Shown here: positions 50,147-61,195 of the stretch, piece after piece
How the letters are laid out: the number at the start of each line of letters is the position of its first letter
Numbering within the stretch: the stretch's first letter is position 1
DNA from: Homalodisca vitripennis
Lineage: Eukaryota > Arthropoda > Insecta > Hemiptera > Cicadellidae
DNA length: 64,000 nt
Reading direction: 5' to 3'
Assembly (NCBI RefSeq): GCF_021130785.1
Contig: NC_060214.1
Coordinates: 1,949,001-2,013,000, forward strand
Translations under genes and position numbers: made by a program
Notes under the pieces: model-generated
The model's database searches: none
The model's input: the letters and a program-made list of their open reading frames with translations, nothing else
Told to the model about the DNA's origin: nothing

Positions 50147-50945
50147 TGTGTGTGTGTGTGTGTGTTCAAGTTCAAAATCACTTTATTCAAGAAAATACAA
50201 TATAATTTCATACACTATCATCCCCCAAGGCGCAGAACTGGGCGTGCGGGGGCGCAGTTGGTGCCTATATTCTTATTTAAATTAACTAATGCTTACTGCA
50301 AACTATTAAATTTATCGCAAAACAAAACACAAATTGCATGTAATCCATACTTACCTAAATTCATAATATTTTAAATCATTACATTTACAATTCATATCAT
50401 TAAATACATTAATAACTTTGATAAACAAATATAATAACAATTCATATAAGAAAAACAATATTATATTAACAACTTAGATAAATAAATATAATAACAATTA
50501 ATATATTAAAAACCATATCAACAATTTAAATAAATAAATATATTAACAATATATATAAATCAATAAATTCATATATTTACAGAGCAAACAAACAGTGCAT
50601 GACATAATAATAACACAAATTCATAACAACAACAATAAGACAGATACAGAGCGTCAACCAGGGCAGATTCAGTGACAATATAAGTGCAACAAATAGCTAT
50701 ATAGCAAATAAATAGTCTACATTTACAATAAGATAACATTTATAACTATATACTAGATAACAAAGACAAGACATTTCGTTACACCAATTATTTTATCAAT
50801 CAAGAGGCAAGTTCTTGACATATTCCAGAGATTTTAATTTTATCTTAGGTTTCCTTTCAAAAATAATGTTCTGCTCACAATGCAGCAAGAAATTGTTGTA
50901 TATTTTAGGACCCATATAAAAAAAATGATGCCGACTCAATTCCTT
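50147..50945 (-). mobile_element. LINE 3' end with (CA)n tail, copy A
   Basis: Read on minus: A+T-rich sequence, a hairpin region with outer stem CCCCC/GGGGG (50222-50252), CTTGAATAAAGTGATTTTGA, then a (CA)n tail (50147-50164 as TG on plus). The upstream part (50400-50940) is low-complexity AATAACAA/AAATAAATA sequence. The combination of AATAAA, stem-loop and short tandem tail marks a retroposed 3' end. No RT coding is left. Confidence 0.55.
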
Positions 50946-51676
50946 GGTGTGTGTGTGTGTGTGTGTGTTTTCACAGTTAACAACCGTCTTTATTCCAAAA
51001 ATGTAATAATTTCACAATGTATTTTCCCAATGCACCATGCAAGGTGCGCGCGGGAACATCTTAATCTATATATTGTTCATTCATGTTTGATGCTGGCAGT
51101 CCTCATGCAACAGCCCATTTTATATTACATATATAAATTATTTGATATTTTGCAGACATAAATTTTAAATTTTTTACTGTAAAAAATTGAGGTATCTACT
51201 GTATAATCCATCGTGCTATGCATTAACAACTCTAAACATTCAACAAAGATACATCGAAATTACACATGAAATCGATGAATCAATTACCCTGCACCGAGTC
51301 CGCACAATTACCCTATACAATAACAACAGTTCATTAATTGTAACAATGTATAACAATAAATAAGCAACATATGAATCCATAAATACATAACAAATGAACA
51401 GTAACAATATAGTAAATTTATGAATACAATGTTTAACAATAAATAAGTAACATTATGATAAATCTATAGATATTATAACAAATAAATAATAAGAACGAGA
51501 TAAAACTATAAATTTATAACAAATAAATAATAACAACGAAATAAAACTATAAATTTATAACAAGTACAGTAAAAGTGAATTACAGAAGATGTATGATATA
51601 TTCAATAATAAAAATAGAAATACAAAAGTATACGATTAGAAAAGACCAAAAATAGAAAATGAATAAAAATAAATAA

Positions 51677-51677
<1 letters not shown>
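50946..51677 (-). mobile_element. LINE 3' end with (CA)n tail, copy B
   Basis: Same order on minus: A+T-rich body, two-stem hairpin (51024-51056; outer TTCCC/GGGAA, inner GCACC/GGTGC), TTTGGAATAAAGACGG, then (CA)n (50946-50968 on plus as TG). It lies directly behind copy A in the same orientation. Confidence 0.6.
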
Positions 51678-51717
<40 letters not shown>

Positions 51718-52182
51718 CAAATCATTATTTTAAATCATCTTTATTTTAAAAAAATACAAAGTACTGTACAGTACAAATGTTGCCAAGTGCTGTAAAGCAC
51801 GTGTGGCAAAAAATATTGTTGGCACAATTCTTAATAGCTTAAAATGTCTCTGGTCTTGTGTGGAGGGTATGCTATACTATATTTGAATAAAATTTGCAAA
51901 TCAAACATGAAACAAACAATTATAAATAATTTAACAAAACTGGAACAACAATAACAGATAAAGAATAACTGAGTGACAATAACAAAGCAACAACAAGGAA
52001 ATCAATAACAAAATGAGTGAATAACAAGAAAATTTCAACAATAACAGGATAAATACAAAAGCAACAATATAAATGCAACAACGAGTAATACAATGCTTAA
52101 ATAAAATTAATATATAAAAGTAGCAACAATAACAACAATAATTTACTTTCGATTACTACCTATTCTAAAAATAATCGACTAC
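51678..52182 (-). mobile_element. LINE 3' end with (CA)n tail, copy C
   Basis: Minus strand: A+T-rich body, two-stem hairpin (51780-51809; outer TTGCC/GGCAA, inner GTGC/GCAC), a degenerate AAATAAAG-like segment and a long (CA)n tail (51679-51716 as TG on plus). Same orientation as A and B. Confidence 0.6.
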
Positions 52183-52240
52183 CAGTGTGTGTGTGCGTGT
52201 GTGTGTGTGTGCGCGCGCGCGCGCGTGTGTGTGTGTACAC
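52183..52240. repeat. (TG)n-(CG)n alternating purine-pyrimidine tract
   Basis: TGTGTG runs flank a pure GCGCGCGCGCGCGCGC core (about 52210-52226). Position and flanking A+T-rich DNA fit a fourth (CA)n-tailed insertion, but I see no clear hairpin. Such tracts can adopt Z-DNA. Confidence 0.9.
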
Positions 52241-52602
52241 TTCAATAATACAACCAAGTGTCACACGACGAGTCATTTCGTTATATCCTTGAATTATTCT
52301 CTCTACAAAAAATGCTGCTGTTCTGTGCAAAGCATTATATTCTTCATTGATGTTATAAAATCACTAAGTTTCATTACATTTTTTCTAACAAACAATATAC
52401 ATGATGAGTAATAAAAAACTAAGTCTAGAAATCCCTGATAATGAAACATAATGTTTAAACGGCATATAACGAAATTTAATTATAAGTTAAGGCTACCTTG
52501 AGTCCCTTGTTGCAATATTTAGGATTACTTGGAGAGAACCATCTTCAAACAACAAACACTGACACTCTATCATCTCATGCCATCAACCACTGTTTTATTC
52601 TA

Positions 52603-52715
52603 TCCCCCCCCCCCCCCCACCCCCCCCCCCCCCCACCCCCCCCCCCCCCCACCCCCCCCCCCCCCCACCCCCCCCCCCCCCCACCCCCCCCCCCCCCCAC
52701 CCAACACTCCCCCCC
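52603..52715. repeat. Extreme C-rich tract, runs of ~14-16 C separated by A
   Basis: About 110 bp that is almost pure C on plus (G on minus), with single A interruptions about every 16 bp, ending just before the mariner relic. Proline- and glycine-rich frames across it (52498-52937) are artefacts. Run lengths may be affected by sequencing error. Confidence 0.95.
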
Positions 52716-52729
52716 TAGAAGCCAAAAAA

Positions 52730-53220
52730 ATTCAAGCAGACTTTGACCAAAAGGAAAACAATGGCTACAGTGTTTTGGGACCAAAAAGGTGTGCTTTCTG
52801 GTTGAGTTCATGCAACAGGGAACAACGATAACAAAGGAATCATACTGTGAGACTCTTACATCGCCTCCGGAGAGCAATACAAAACAAACGGAGAGGAATG
52901 CTGTCATCCGGCGTGGTCCTGATCCACGATAATGCACGACCGCATAGTGCCAATGTCACAAAACAACTTCTGCAAAAGTTCAAATGGGAAGTTTTTCGAC
53001 CATCCGCCGTATAGTCCTGACTTGGCGCCCAGTGACTATCACCTCTTTCGAGAAATGAAGGCGTGGTTAGGTGGACGACGCTTCGCTGACAACGAAGAGC
53101 TTCAAGCAACTGTAAGGGTCTACCAGGAGCTCACTGGCGGCAGACTTCTTCGAGGAGGGTATAGGAAAGCTTGTCTCTCGCTACGACAAGTGCCTCAAAC
53201 ATTTTTGGTGACTACGTAGA
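52730..53220 (+). pseudogene. mariner-family transposase relic, C-terminal part
   Basis: Spread over shifted frames: ATVFWDQKGVLLVEF (52761 on; first catalytic Asp in FWD), YCETLHRLRRAIQNKRRG, GVVLIHDNARPHSANVT (second Asp), HPPYSPDLAPSDYHLFREMK (third Asp of the D-D-34-D type triad), LGGRRFADNEELQ, and a terminal KCLKHF-GDYV-like block ending at about 53220. The DNA-binding N-terminus is missing, its place taken by the C-rich tract. At least two frameshifts are present. Decayed Tc1/mariner element; terminal inverted repeats not identified. Confidence 0.92.
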
Positions 53221-53379
53221 AAATTAAGTAAGAAATTTACGAATCTTTTGGTAAATAAATCATCTTTTTATCTCAATGTGTTTATTATTTATGGCCTATC
53301 GGAACTTGAAAAAAAAACAGCCCTCGTACATACAATTCTAGTTTACAAACTTATCAAAGGCACGAATTTGTGTGGTTTG

Positions 53380-53605
53380 GTTAGATCCATTCAAATTGAT
53401 TATTCGTTTCAGAAAATGTGCAAAACGAAAACACTACCACCCACCCACATGTTTGCTACACATTTTTATCAAAGTGTTGTTGTTTGGTCTGGGAGTCAGA
53501 AATTTTGCTGATTAACTACAGTTGTCCAAGGCTAAAGTTTTCATATAAACAAATTACAATACCCAAAATTATAAAACATCTTTCTAATAATTTTGTAAAT
53601 TAATC
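53380..53605 (+). repeat. ~210 bp dispersed sequence, copy 1
   Basis: CAAATTGATTA...TTTCAGAAAATGTGCAAAA through TCTAATAATTTTGTAA is nearly identical to 55655-55865 (for example GTTGTTGTTTGGTCTGGGAG and TTTTCATATAAACAAATTAC). No coding function recognised. Confidence 0.85.
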
Positions 53606-55270
53606 TTGTAAGGGACATTTATAGAACATATATAAAAGTGTTATCAGTATCAAGATTGGCTGGGATCATTTAAGAATTAGAGCTCCATTAAATGTTACTA
53701 CATTCAGCCATACACAGTACGTATTAAAAGAATATTACTTCACAACGTTTGTTTGGAATCAGTTAAATGTACAATGACTATCATTCTCCAGTTCTGGACC
53801 TGGATGACCAGTTCTCTGACAACAAGGGATGATTCCACCAGTTCAGAGCTCTTTTTATTCTATACTAAAGTCTCAAAACATTACACAACAACCGCTATCT
53901 TGAAAACATTAGAAGGTATTGAAAAAAGTTAAGAAGAAAAGTTGTTTCAGGACTCGTAAATTTTAAAACACTTAAATTTTGCTATGACGTTTATAGCTGG
54001 GATGTAATTTATTACCTCTGAAGCTTCAAATGGTTGATATTTTGAATACTTAAAAGATGTTTAAAAATATGTAAAAATTTAAAATATTTGGAATTCAAAT
54101 AAGTTTTTAACAAGATGCTTATTAACGTCAGAATATTTGTAACATAAAGTGACAAATTTCTTTTGTAGTCACTCAGTAAATTTAAAAAAATGCCTTTCAA
54201 AACTAAATGTATATGTGAAAATTTGAGAAAATGTTACTTAAATGGTTGAAAATCTCTGAGCCTAGTTTATTGTAATGTTAAGTGTGCACACAAAGTCATC
54301 ACTAAGTAGGTCTGCCTGGAACTCAGATTACAAGAATTTCAATTCTATTTTGGATGAGGAAAAAATTAAAAACTGATTTATATAAAAATATAATATAATT
54401 TAGTAACCAAACACTCAGTTACAATTATTCTGCTCAGATAATTTCTATGGACTGTTATAAAATTACAGTATGTCAGTTATATATAGGTAGGTTATTATAA
54501 TGAACATTGTTATACAAATCTCGTTTGTTTGAACTTTTCTTTATTGTTCTCATTTAAATAAGGCGTTACTGTTGTAGTTGACATTGACGGCTTTCATAAA
54601 TTGCTCAATTGCTTCTATTGACTTTTCAATAGATAACACAACCTATTCTTGTCAAGGTCATACATCAATTGTGATCTTATAATTTATAATGTTACGAACA
54701 TATTGTTTTAAAACTATAATGCACCACCACTTTTCATGTTAAGAAAGAGTGTGTCTCTATAGAAAGAAAGTAAATGTACAACTTTTTTATTTGAAAATCA
54801 AATGACTCATGAAAGAATCCCTTCAAACCATGCATCAATTGTAAACTTTTGCTATCATCAAAAAAATTTACAAGATAAGAAGCAAAGAACGGATACATGA
54901 TGAAAGTGAACCGCTGTTTGATTAGAGCTCTCTCTTCAAATTGTTGATAGGTGGGGTCAAGTCATAAACCAGTTGCTGGTTCTGGTGTATTCTGAATCCT
55001 AAATGGTTGAGAGTCCCTCGGGTACAATCTGGCACTGCTTCCAGTATTGGTATTCCTTTTGAGCTAGTCTCACCTTTACTAGAAATATCCAATTTTCCCA
55101 GAGCAAGAAAACTCCAGATTGTCATATGCTAAAAAAGAGGGTTAGTAACTCTTTTAACTTCTTTGCCCGCCCAACCAAAGTTCGCTCCAATGTGTGGGAA
55201 TAAATGTTTAAGCTAGAAATATTTGTTTTCCTGCCCAAGGGTTGTAGATAAAATTGAAATCCTTGAATCA
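53606..55270. other. No supported gene
   Basis: A+T-rich with moderately complex patches (53760-53860, 54900-55140). The 67-codon minus frame at 54922-55125 looks somewhat protein-like but matches no family I know. Confidence 0.35.
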
Positions 55271-56690
55271 TTGTTAATTCAATTCAAAACAGCTTTATTC
55301 ACTTGATATATACACATATATACTAGAATAGTGTCAGGATTTTAATTCATGCTCTTACTAAATTAGAAAAAAAAACAAGAATACATAACAGAAAATACCA
55401 GATATATCAACAGGAAATAGAAAAAGTTTAAAATACAATTATAACAGTAAGTTGTTAAAAGGTTACATTAAAACAGTTAACATTAAAATTAAAAACAGTT
55501 AAAATTAAAACAATCAAAAATTAAAAATAAAACAGTCACAATTTAAACAGTTACAAGTAAAACAGCTTTTGGCATAAAACTATTAATTATGGAGTACTCC
55601 ACCTCCAGAATCATCACAGGAATTCATTAAAGGAATATATAGCCTTTGTTGATGAAAAATTCAAATTGATTAAATCCGTTTCAGAAAATGTGCAAAGGAA
55701 ACACTACCACCCCACCACATGTTTGCTACAACATTTTTATCAAAGTGTTGTTGTTTGGTCTGGGAGTCAGAAATTTTGCTGATTAACTACAATTGTCCAA
55801 GGCTAAAGTTTTCATATAAACAAATTACAATACCCAAAATTATAAATATCTTTCTAATAATTTTGTCACAATTTAAACAGTTACAAGTAAAACAGCTTTT
55901 GGCATAAAACTATTAATTATGGAGTACTCCACCTCCAGAATCATCACAGGAATTCATTAAAGGAATATATAGCCTTGATGATGAACATTTTTTTAAATTT
56001 TATTTTAAATTTATTGTATATGTAGCCTCTGACTTAATTTCAATAGGAAGATTGTAAAAATTTTAATCCAATATACTTTTGTTTCTTTTTTGGGGGCTTA
56101 TTGCTACATTATTACGATTTCTTATAAAATGGTTGTGATTATTTCTTACCAATTCCAGTTCCTGAAGTTTGCTTTTAATTGACAAAAATAGATTCAAAAA
56201 ACATGCATTCCATAAAGTGTCATAATATTTTCTCTTTAAAGTATTCTTAACGGATGTTCTATTATGAACATTAAAATATGATTCTAATGGCTTTTTTTCT
56301 GCATTTTTAGTATATAATTTAGACTATTTACAGCAGTAGCACCGTTTTAAAGTGGGATTTCAAAAGATAATATTGAGTGAATATATGAAAAAATAAATAA
56401 CCTTTAATGTTTCTTTTTCACACAGGTTTCTCAGTCTAATTAATGCATATAAACCTGATAAAATTTTGGAAAGTAATTTTTCTACATGATTGTTCCAATT
56501 AAGAGTTTTGTCTATTCCTAAACCCCAAAAATGAATTACTATCCTTATTTTCAATTATTTTATTACAAATTGTGATTATATATGGTTGCGAGTTTGCCGA
56601 GTTTAAAAATGAATTACATTAGTTTGGTCTGTATTTAGGAATAGGTTATTAGAATTTAAAAAGTAATTTAACGTACACATGTATAGAACC
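55271..56690 (-). pseudogene. LINE relic: RT C-terminal region and 3' end
   Basis: Minus strand: a LNYFLNSNNLFLNTDQTNVI block at about 56640-56690, then FLGLGIDKTLNWNNHVEKL in frame 56360-56554. Degraded C-terminal blocks follow (LQELELVRNNHNHFIRNRNN, YNLPIEIKSEATYTINLK), broken by stops. The 3' UTR ends GTGAATAAAGCTGTTTTGAA + TTGAATTAAC at 55271-55302, a LINE-like AATAAA plus TTGAA-repeat tail. 5'-truncated jockey/CR1-type copy. Its 3' UTR was later rearranged (55538-55976). Confidence 0.8.
55538..55976. repeat. ~110 bp direct repeats bracketing a ~210 bp copied segment
   Basis: CACAATTTAAACAGTTACAA through GGAATATATAGCC occurs at about 55538-55648 and again at 55866-55976. Between them lies copy 2 (55655-55865) of the segment found at 53380-53605. 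This looks like an insertion or gene-conversion event with a long target duplication. Confidence 0.85.
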
Positions 56691-56999
56691 TGCCAGAATC
56701 TAATTAGGGAAAAGATGATCAAGACTTTATGTTATTTACTTTGTACTAGATTTATCCAACTGATCTTTACCAGTTAGTAACATAGTAAAATTACCTTTTG
56801 TTTTGTAGTTTGTGGTTTATTTTTTGTTTGAAAACATTTTCTAATTCATACATAAAAAAAACTTTAAATTATTTATTAGGCTTAACCTTGTAAAACTTTT
56901 GAAATTTTTTTTACTTTAAATTAAAATAACATTTTTATGTGTTTAAGAATATATAAAATTATGTATTATTGTGTTTTATGATACAATAAATTGTAGTAG

Positions 57000-57200
57000 T
57001 GAAATTGGCGTAACTGATCTTGTTAAAGTCCACAGAGTCAATCTCTGTCAATTAAGCCACCAGCTGTTTCTTCTATTTGTGTAAATTTAAAACAAAATTG
57101 TATATAAATTGCTCACATAAATTGCAATAAAATAATTTAAATTGACACTATTCTGTAACCTATACATGTTTAAATAAAGAAATTTTTGAATTGAATTGAT
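57000..57200 (+). mobile_element. LINE-type 3' end, plus strand
   Basis: Ends TTTAAATAAAGAAATTTTTG + AATTGAATTGAT, closely resembling the 3' end of the minus-strand copy at 55271, so two related fragments lie head to head. No RT is seen on plus upstream. Confidence 0.4.
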
Positions 57201-57310
57201 TATCTAGTTTAAAAAAACAAAAAATCAAAATAGCTACGAGTTTTTATGGCTGTCTAAATTAAAATTTTGTACCTAGCTTATTGCTTTCAATATATTCAAG
57301 ACAGAAGCCT

Positions 57311-57524
57311 TTTTAACACTTTTTGATCTTTTTTTATTTTTCGTATAATGTACATTTCAAATTCTAGGAATTCATCTTCTGGTACTATTAAATTTCTCAG
57401 TGATAGCAGGGAAATTCATCCTTTGGATGCTATCCAGAATAGCTATACCGCCAAGGTACCTGAAGATGAGAATTTGAAATGTACATTGTACGAAAATAAA
57501 AAAGATCAAAAAGTGTTTTAAAAC
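57311..57524. mobile_element. Foldback (MITE-like) element
   Basis: Left arm 57311-57384 (ACACTTTTTGATCTTTTTTT...AATGTACATTTCAAATTCT...CATCTTC) is the inverted, slightly diverged copy of 57455-57524 (CTGAAGATGAGAATTTGAAA...GATCAAAAAGTGTTTTAAAA). The centre holds a smaller palindrome GATAGCA...TGCTATC (57402-57433). No coding capacity; a non-autonomous element is inferred. Confidence 0.8.
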
Positions 57525-57704
57525 GGTTTATTATTGTTTATATATTTATCAAACACTTTTTGAGGCTACATCTCTAATACTCAACACCTTTAAAATTAAG
57601 TGTAAAATGACTTTATCATTTACATTTTAAAAAGGTGAAGAATCATTGATTGTGAAAAGGAGCTTTTAGATTTATTATTGTGATTACCGGACAGGGCCTG
57701 TTTT

Positions 57705-58100
57705 AAAATCGTGTTGTTGTCCATCCATTTGTCTGTCTGCGATGAGTTTTTTATAGGAAGGTTCTAGAGACTTTTAAACTTGATACATAGGTTCCTCTTG
57801 GTGGAAGGAAGAATCCAGTTGATTTTGGGGTCAAAAGGTCAAAGTTCAGTTCCTATGTCTGTCCGTCTGTGCAATAACTTTTGATAAAAAAGTTCTAGAG
57901 AAACTTTGTGTGTGTACGTTTCTCTTGGTGAAAGAAAAAACTATGATTTTGGGATTAAAAGGTCAAATATCAGTCTGTCCATCTGTCTGTATATGCAAAA
58001 ACTTTTGATACGAAGGTAATATAGACTTGAAAGTTTGTGTGTAGGCTTGGTCCAAGAAACATCTATTGATTTTTGGGTCAAAATGTAAAAGAGCAGTTTG
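57705..58100 (+). repeat. Degenerate ~110-120 bp tandem repeat (GTCTGTC...TTTTGATA)
   Basis: Three to four units share TCTGTC(C/T)(G/A)TCTGT, AA(C/A)TTTTGATA...AAGTTCTAGAGA, CTCTTGGT(G/C)(G/A)AAG and GATTTTGGG(G/A)T(C/T)AAAAGGTCAAA. This resembles a widespread invertebrate interspersed repeat. Non-coding. Confidence 0.8.
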
Positions 58101-58559
58101 GTTTTTGGCTTTGTGATAAATTTTGTTACGTTCTGTCCGAAGGTCCTTTGATACTTACATTGTACCAGTTTTATTTTAAACCAAACTGTTAAAAAATGAT
58201 ATGTTCTAGGACTTTTGGATAACCCTGAGTAAGTGAAGTTTTTTAGTACATTAATTCTTATAATTACCATTTAAATTCACGGGGTTAACATAATTACACA
58301 CGGTTAGTGTTTTGTTTACACAAATACAGTGTTTTCTGTAGATTAGGGAGGATTATTATATTGTTTTTATCAGTCTCTCAAGATAAAATTTATAGCTATG
58401 TTTACTAATATTCTGTATTAACTCAAAGATTTTATATAATCTTTATAAACCTACAGTAACATTGAATTCTGCATAATCAAGCTTCCTCTGACTTCTCTTT
58501 AATGTAACAATATTTATATATTTTAACATGTTAATTCAAGATTGTTATCCTCAGCAAGG

Positions 58560-59200
58560 TCGAAATTTTAAAAGAATTTAATTGTGTGATTCGATGTAGC
58601 GAGGACTGGAAAACTTTTTTCGTTCTCTCAGGACAAGAAGCTTAGAAATTGCACCTAGTTCTGTAAGGACCTTTGCGTTGCTTCCAGAGTGGCAGGATAT
58701 TCTGGTTGGGTAAGGTTGGGGGTAGGGTCTGCCTCCTGTTGAGATCCATGAGGAAGAATTTAGGGCACTAATCTTCAAGTTGTATCCCCTCGGATGAAGG
58801 GGGAAGCCAGCTCTGAACTAGGCTCTACAGTCAAAGCAAGCAGGGGGTGGCACTCCCTTATGTCTAGTCTACCAAGAATCTTTGACTCTTAGGGAACGAA
58901 ACCCACCAACTCCATTTCCTGCAGTAGACTAGACCTATCGAATTACCTTTGCACCCCAGAATCTTGACATTTGCGGTTAGTGATGTGCCGCTCCTGGACA
59001 TCCATAAGGTTGAAAGAAAGAATTTTCTGATTTCTGTTGTCCAAATTTAAGTGACCTATCGGTTTTTGTTGTGCCTAGTGTGGGTTTCAAAAGGTATAAA
59101 CCAGCCAGAAGTGAAACCCTCCTGAGTCGACTGAAATTATATGTTAGTTCTGACATCGGCTGCACAAGCCCAAACATTAAGATGAAAGTGAGTTGTTAGG
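58560..59200. repeat. G+C-richer unclassified repeat
   Basis: A ~640 bp island with two short minus frames (58578-58778, 58977-59177) and stops between them on the same strand. The residue pattern is protein-like but matches nothing I recognise. Probably a decayed transposon. Confidence 0.3.
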
Positions 59201-59879
59201 ACTTCTATTGGCCAGCAATTTAAATGTATAAATCAATATGAAAAAATATTAAATTATAACATGAACCATATTAGAATTCCTTAAATTACTTATCAAAAAT
59301 CAAAATCAAACTTAGTCATAAATAATTTATATTTCAAGACTGGTAAGTTCCTTATATTAGATATTTTAAAGTGAGATTAATTATTACATTCAACTGAAGT
59401 GAATTTCATTGACTATTTCAGCATTAGATAGGCAGATAAGCTGTCTCTGATGATAAAATCCAGAACATTATAAGTACTCTACCTGCATTGGCATCCAACT
59501 TTGGTAGTATCATGTTCCACCACCTTTCCATCCGATAACATTCCTCATCTGACTCAATCCATAGTTCTCTCAAACATATTTAATAATAGTGTTTTTTTAA
59601 ATGTTCTTAAATATACTTGCAATTCATTTCCATGTTTTGAAGGCATGGCTGTTTGAGTGAAAAATATTAAACTCCATTCTAATATCTGTTTATCATTAAA
59701 ATGATAGGAGATGATTACAAACTTAAAATAAAAATAAAATATGTTATTTTTCCATCTTCATCATTGGACTTTTGTTCTATTTTGGCTATATCTCCCAAAT
59801 TTTATTCAGTATGATGTGTGTTGGAATGAACACAGGCATAATGTGTTTTCATCTAAGACAATAGAAAATATTCTTTATT
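59201..59879. other. Gene-free A+T-rich DNA
   Basis: Nothing recognised. Confidence 0.4.
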
Positions 59880-60440
59880 AAAACAATATTATTGAGATAT
59901 GTTACAGAGTCAGCAGTTTGTCAGAATAGATGGATGTGTAATCGCACAAAAGATTGTCATTCCATGAGTAAAATTCCCAAAGTGTGTAGAAGGCCTGGTT
60001 CTGTAGCTAATGGTGAAGTATTTTCTTCATGGTTCTTGGATTGTCTTCTTTCAAGTAGTCAGGCAGCTTGTTGAACAGCTTCATTCCAGCATAGGATAGC
60101 TTTCAAATAAGGCAGTTCGGTGAATAGGGCATGTTATAGTCTCCTGCTTGTCTGGTGAAGTGATTGTGCAGATGCCTCTGTTCAGGAGGATCCTTGGTTC
60201 TGCAGTGTATAATGGTTTCCAGGATGTAGATGGAAGTCACGGTCAATAATTTCCAGTCTGTAAATATGTTTCTGCAGCTCTGTCTGGGTCCTAATCCTGA
60301 CATTATCCTTAGTGCTTTCTTTTACATAATTAGGACACGAAGGAGGATTTCCATCTGAAGAACCACCCCAGACAGTTATTCCAAATATAACATTGAATGG
60401 CTTTCTAAAAGTGCATAGTATGCAATTTTTGTTACTTCAG
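59880..60440 (-). pseudogene. LINE RT C-terminal relic (jockey-like)
   Basis: Minus strand, over shifted frames: GITVWGGSSDG (YGI-vWG block, about 60360-60395), then RIMSGLGPRQSCRNIF and WKLLTVTSIYILETIIHCRT (frame 60103-60303). These are followed by an H-HNHFTR-like block, an AGMKLFNKLPDYLKE-like block and AFYTLWEFYSW near the C-terminus. The order matches the end of jockey-type ORF2. 5'-truncated with frameshifts and stops. Confidence 0.85.
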
Positions 60441-60461
60441 GACTCCTGTTTGTTAAATCAA

Positions 60462-61110
60462 TCAATCAATCAATTTATTGTTTTAAGACTTTTTACAAGT
60501 ACTAACAACATCAGTTTTGCAACACAATGCCAAGTCTAGATATACTTATAATTTTATAGTTATACTATAAATTACAGATAAACTATTTCATTTCAAATTC
60601 ATATTTTTTTAATTTGATAATTTTTGTATGTTGAGATGTGAAAAGAGTTGTTTAAAATAACGCCATGAATTAGTTAAAATAAATTACTTCAATTAAATGA
60701 CAATTTAAAAGATTTCAAACAATGAAATCAATCAACAAACCTAAAATTCAACAATTAATAAAATATTTATAAATAAACTAACAATAACAAATAAATAACA
60801 AGAAAAAAAGAAACTGTAAAGAGTTGAGACAAACAATATAAAAGGGTAAACAATTCTCAAAAAAAAATTTGACTAACTCCAAAAAACTCCACTTTAACAA
60901 GGCTGTAAAAAGGATTAACCTATAAAGCTTCTTTCTGAAAATAGAGTCAGGATATTTATCAACCAATGGTATTAATTTATTGAAAACTTTTAATGAAATT
61001 ACTTTGTGACTGTTCATGGTTTTACTAAGACGGTTAAATTAAATTAAAAAATTATTTAGATTCCTTGTACTGTAGTTATGAATATAGTATCTGAAGTCCA
61101 TTTTATCTGG
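60462..61110 (-). pseudogene. LINE C-terminal relic with (ATTG)n tail
   Basis: Minus strand: HNYSTRNLNNFL at about 61040-61080, a frameshift, then KVISLKVFNKLIPLVDKYPD in frame 60778-61017. These are the HNYNTRn and K-fNkLP blocks of non-LTR RT C-termini. The 3' end reads AACAATAAATTGATTGATTG (minus), that is a tetranucleotide ATTG tail (60462-60480). Different family from the neighbour at 59880-60440. It ends about 90 bp before the TTC21-like exon, so it lies in the presumed upstream intron on the opposite strand. Confidence 0.75.
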
Positions 61111-61195
61111 ACAACAAAATGTAAAATATAAATGTAACTTTTTAAAAAGTTAAATACTTAAAGTAAAATATTTGTGTGCATTGTCTGTTGGTTAG

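Noticed and set aside
52498..52937. Proline-rich and glycine-rich proteins
   Set aside because: They are translations of the C-rich tract joined to mariner debris.
54922..55125. 67-codon minus frame resembling a protein
   Set aside because: No known family, no support from neighbours, and it is surrounded by transposon debris.
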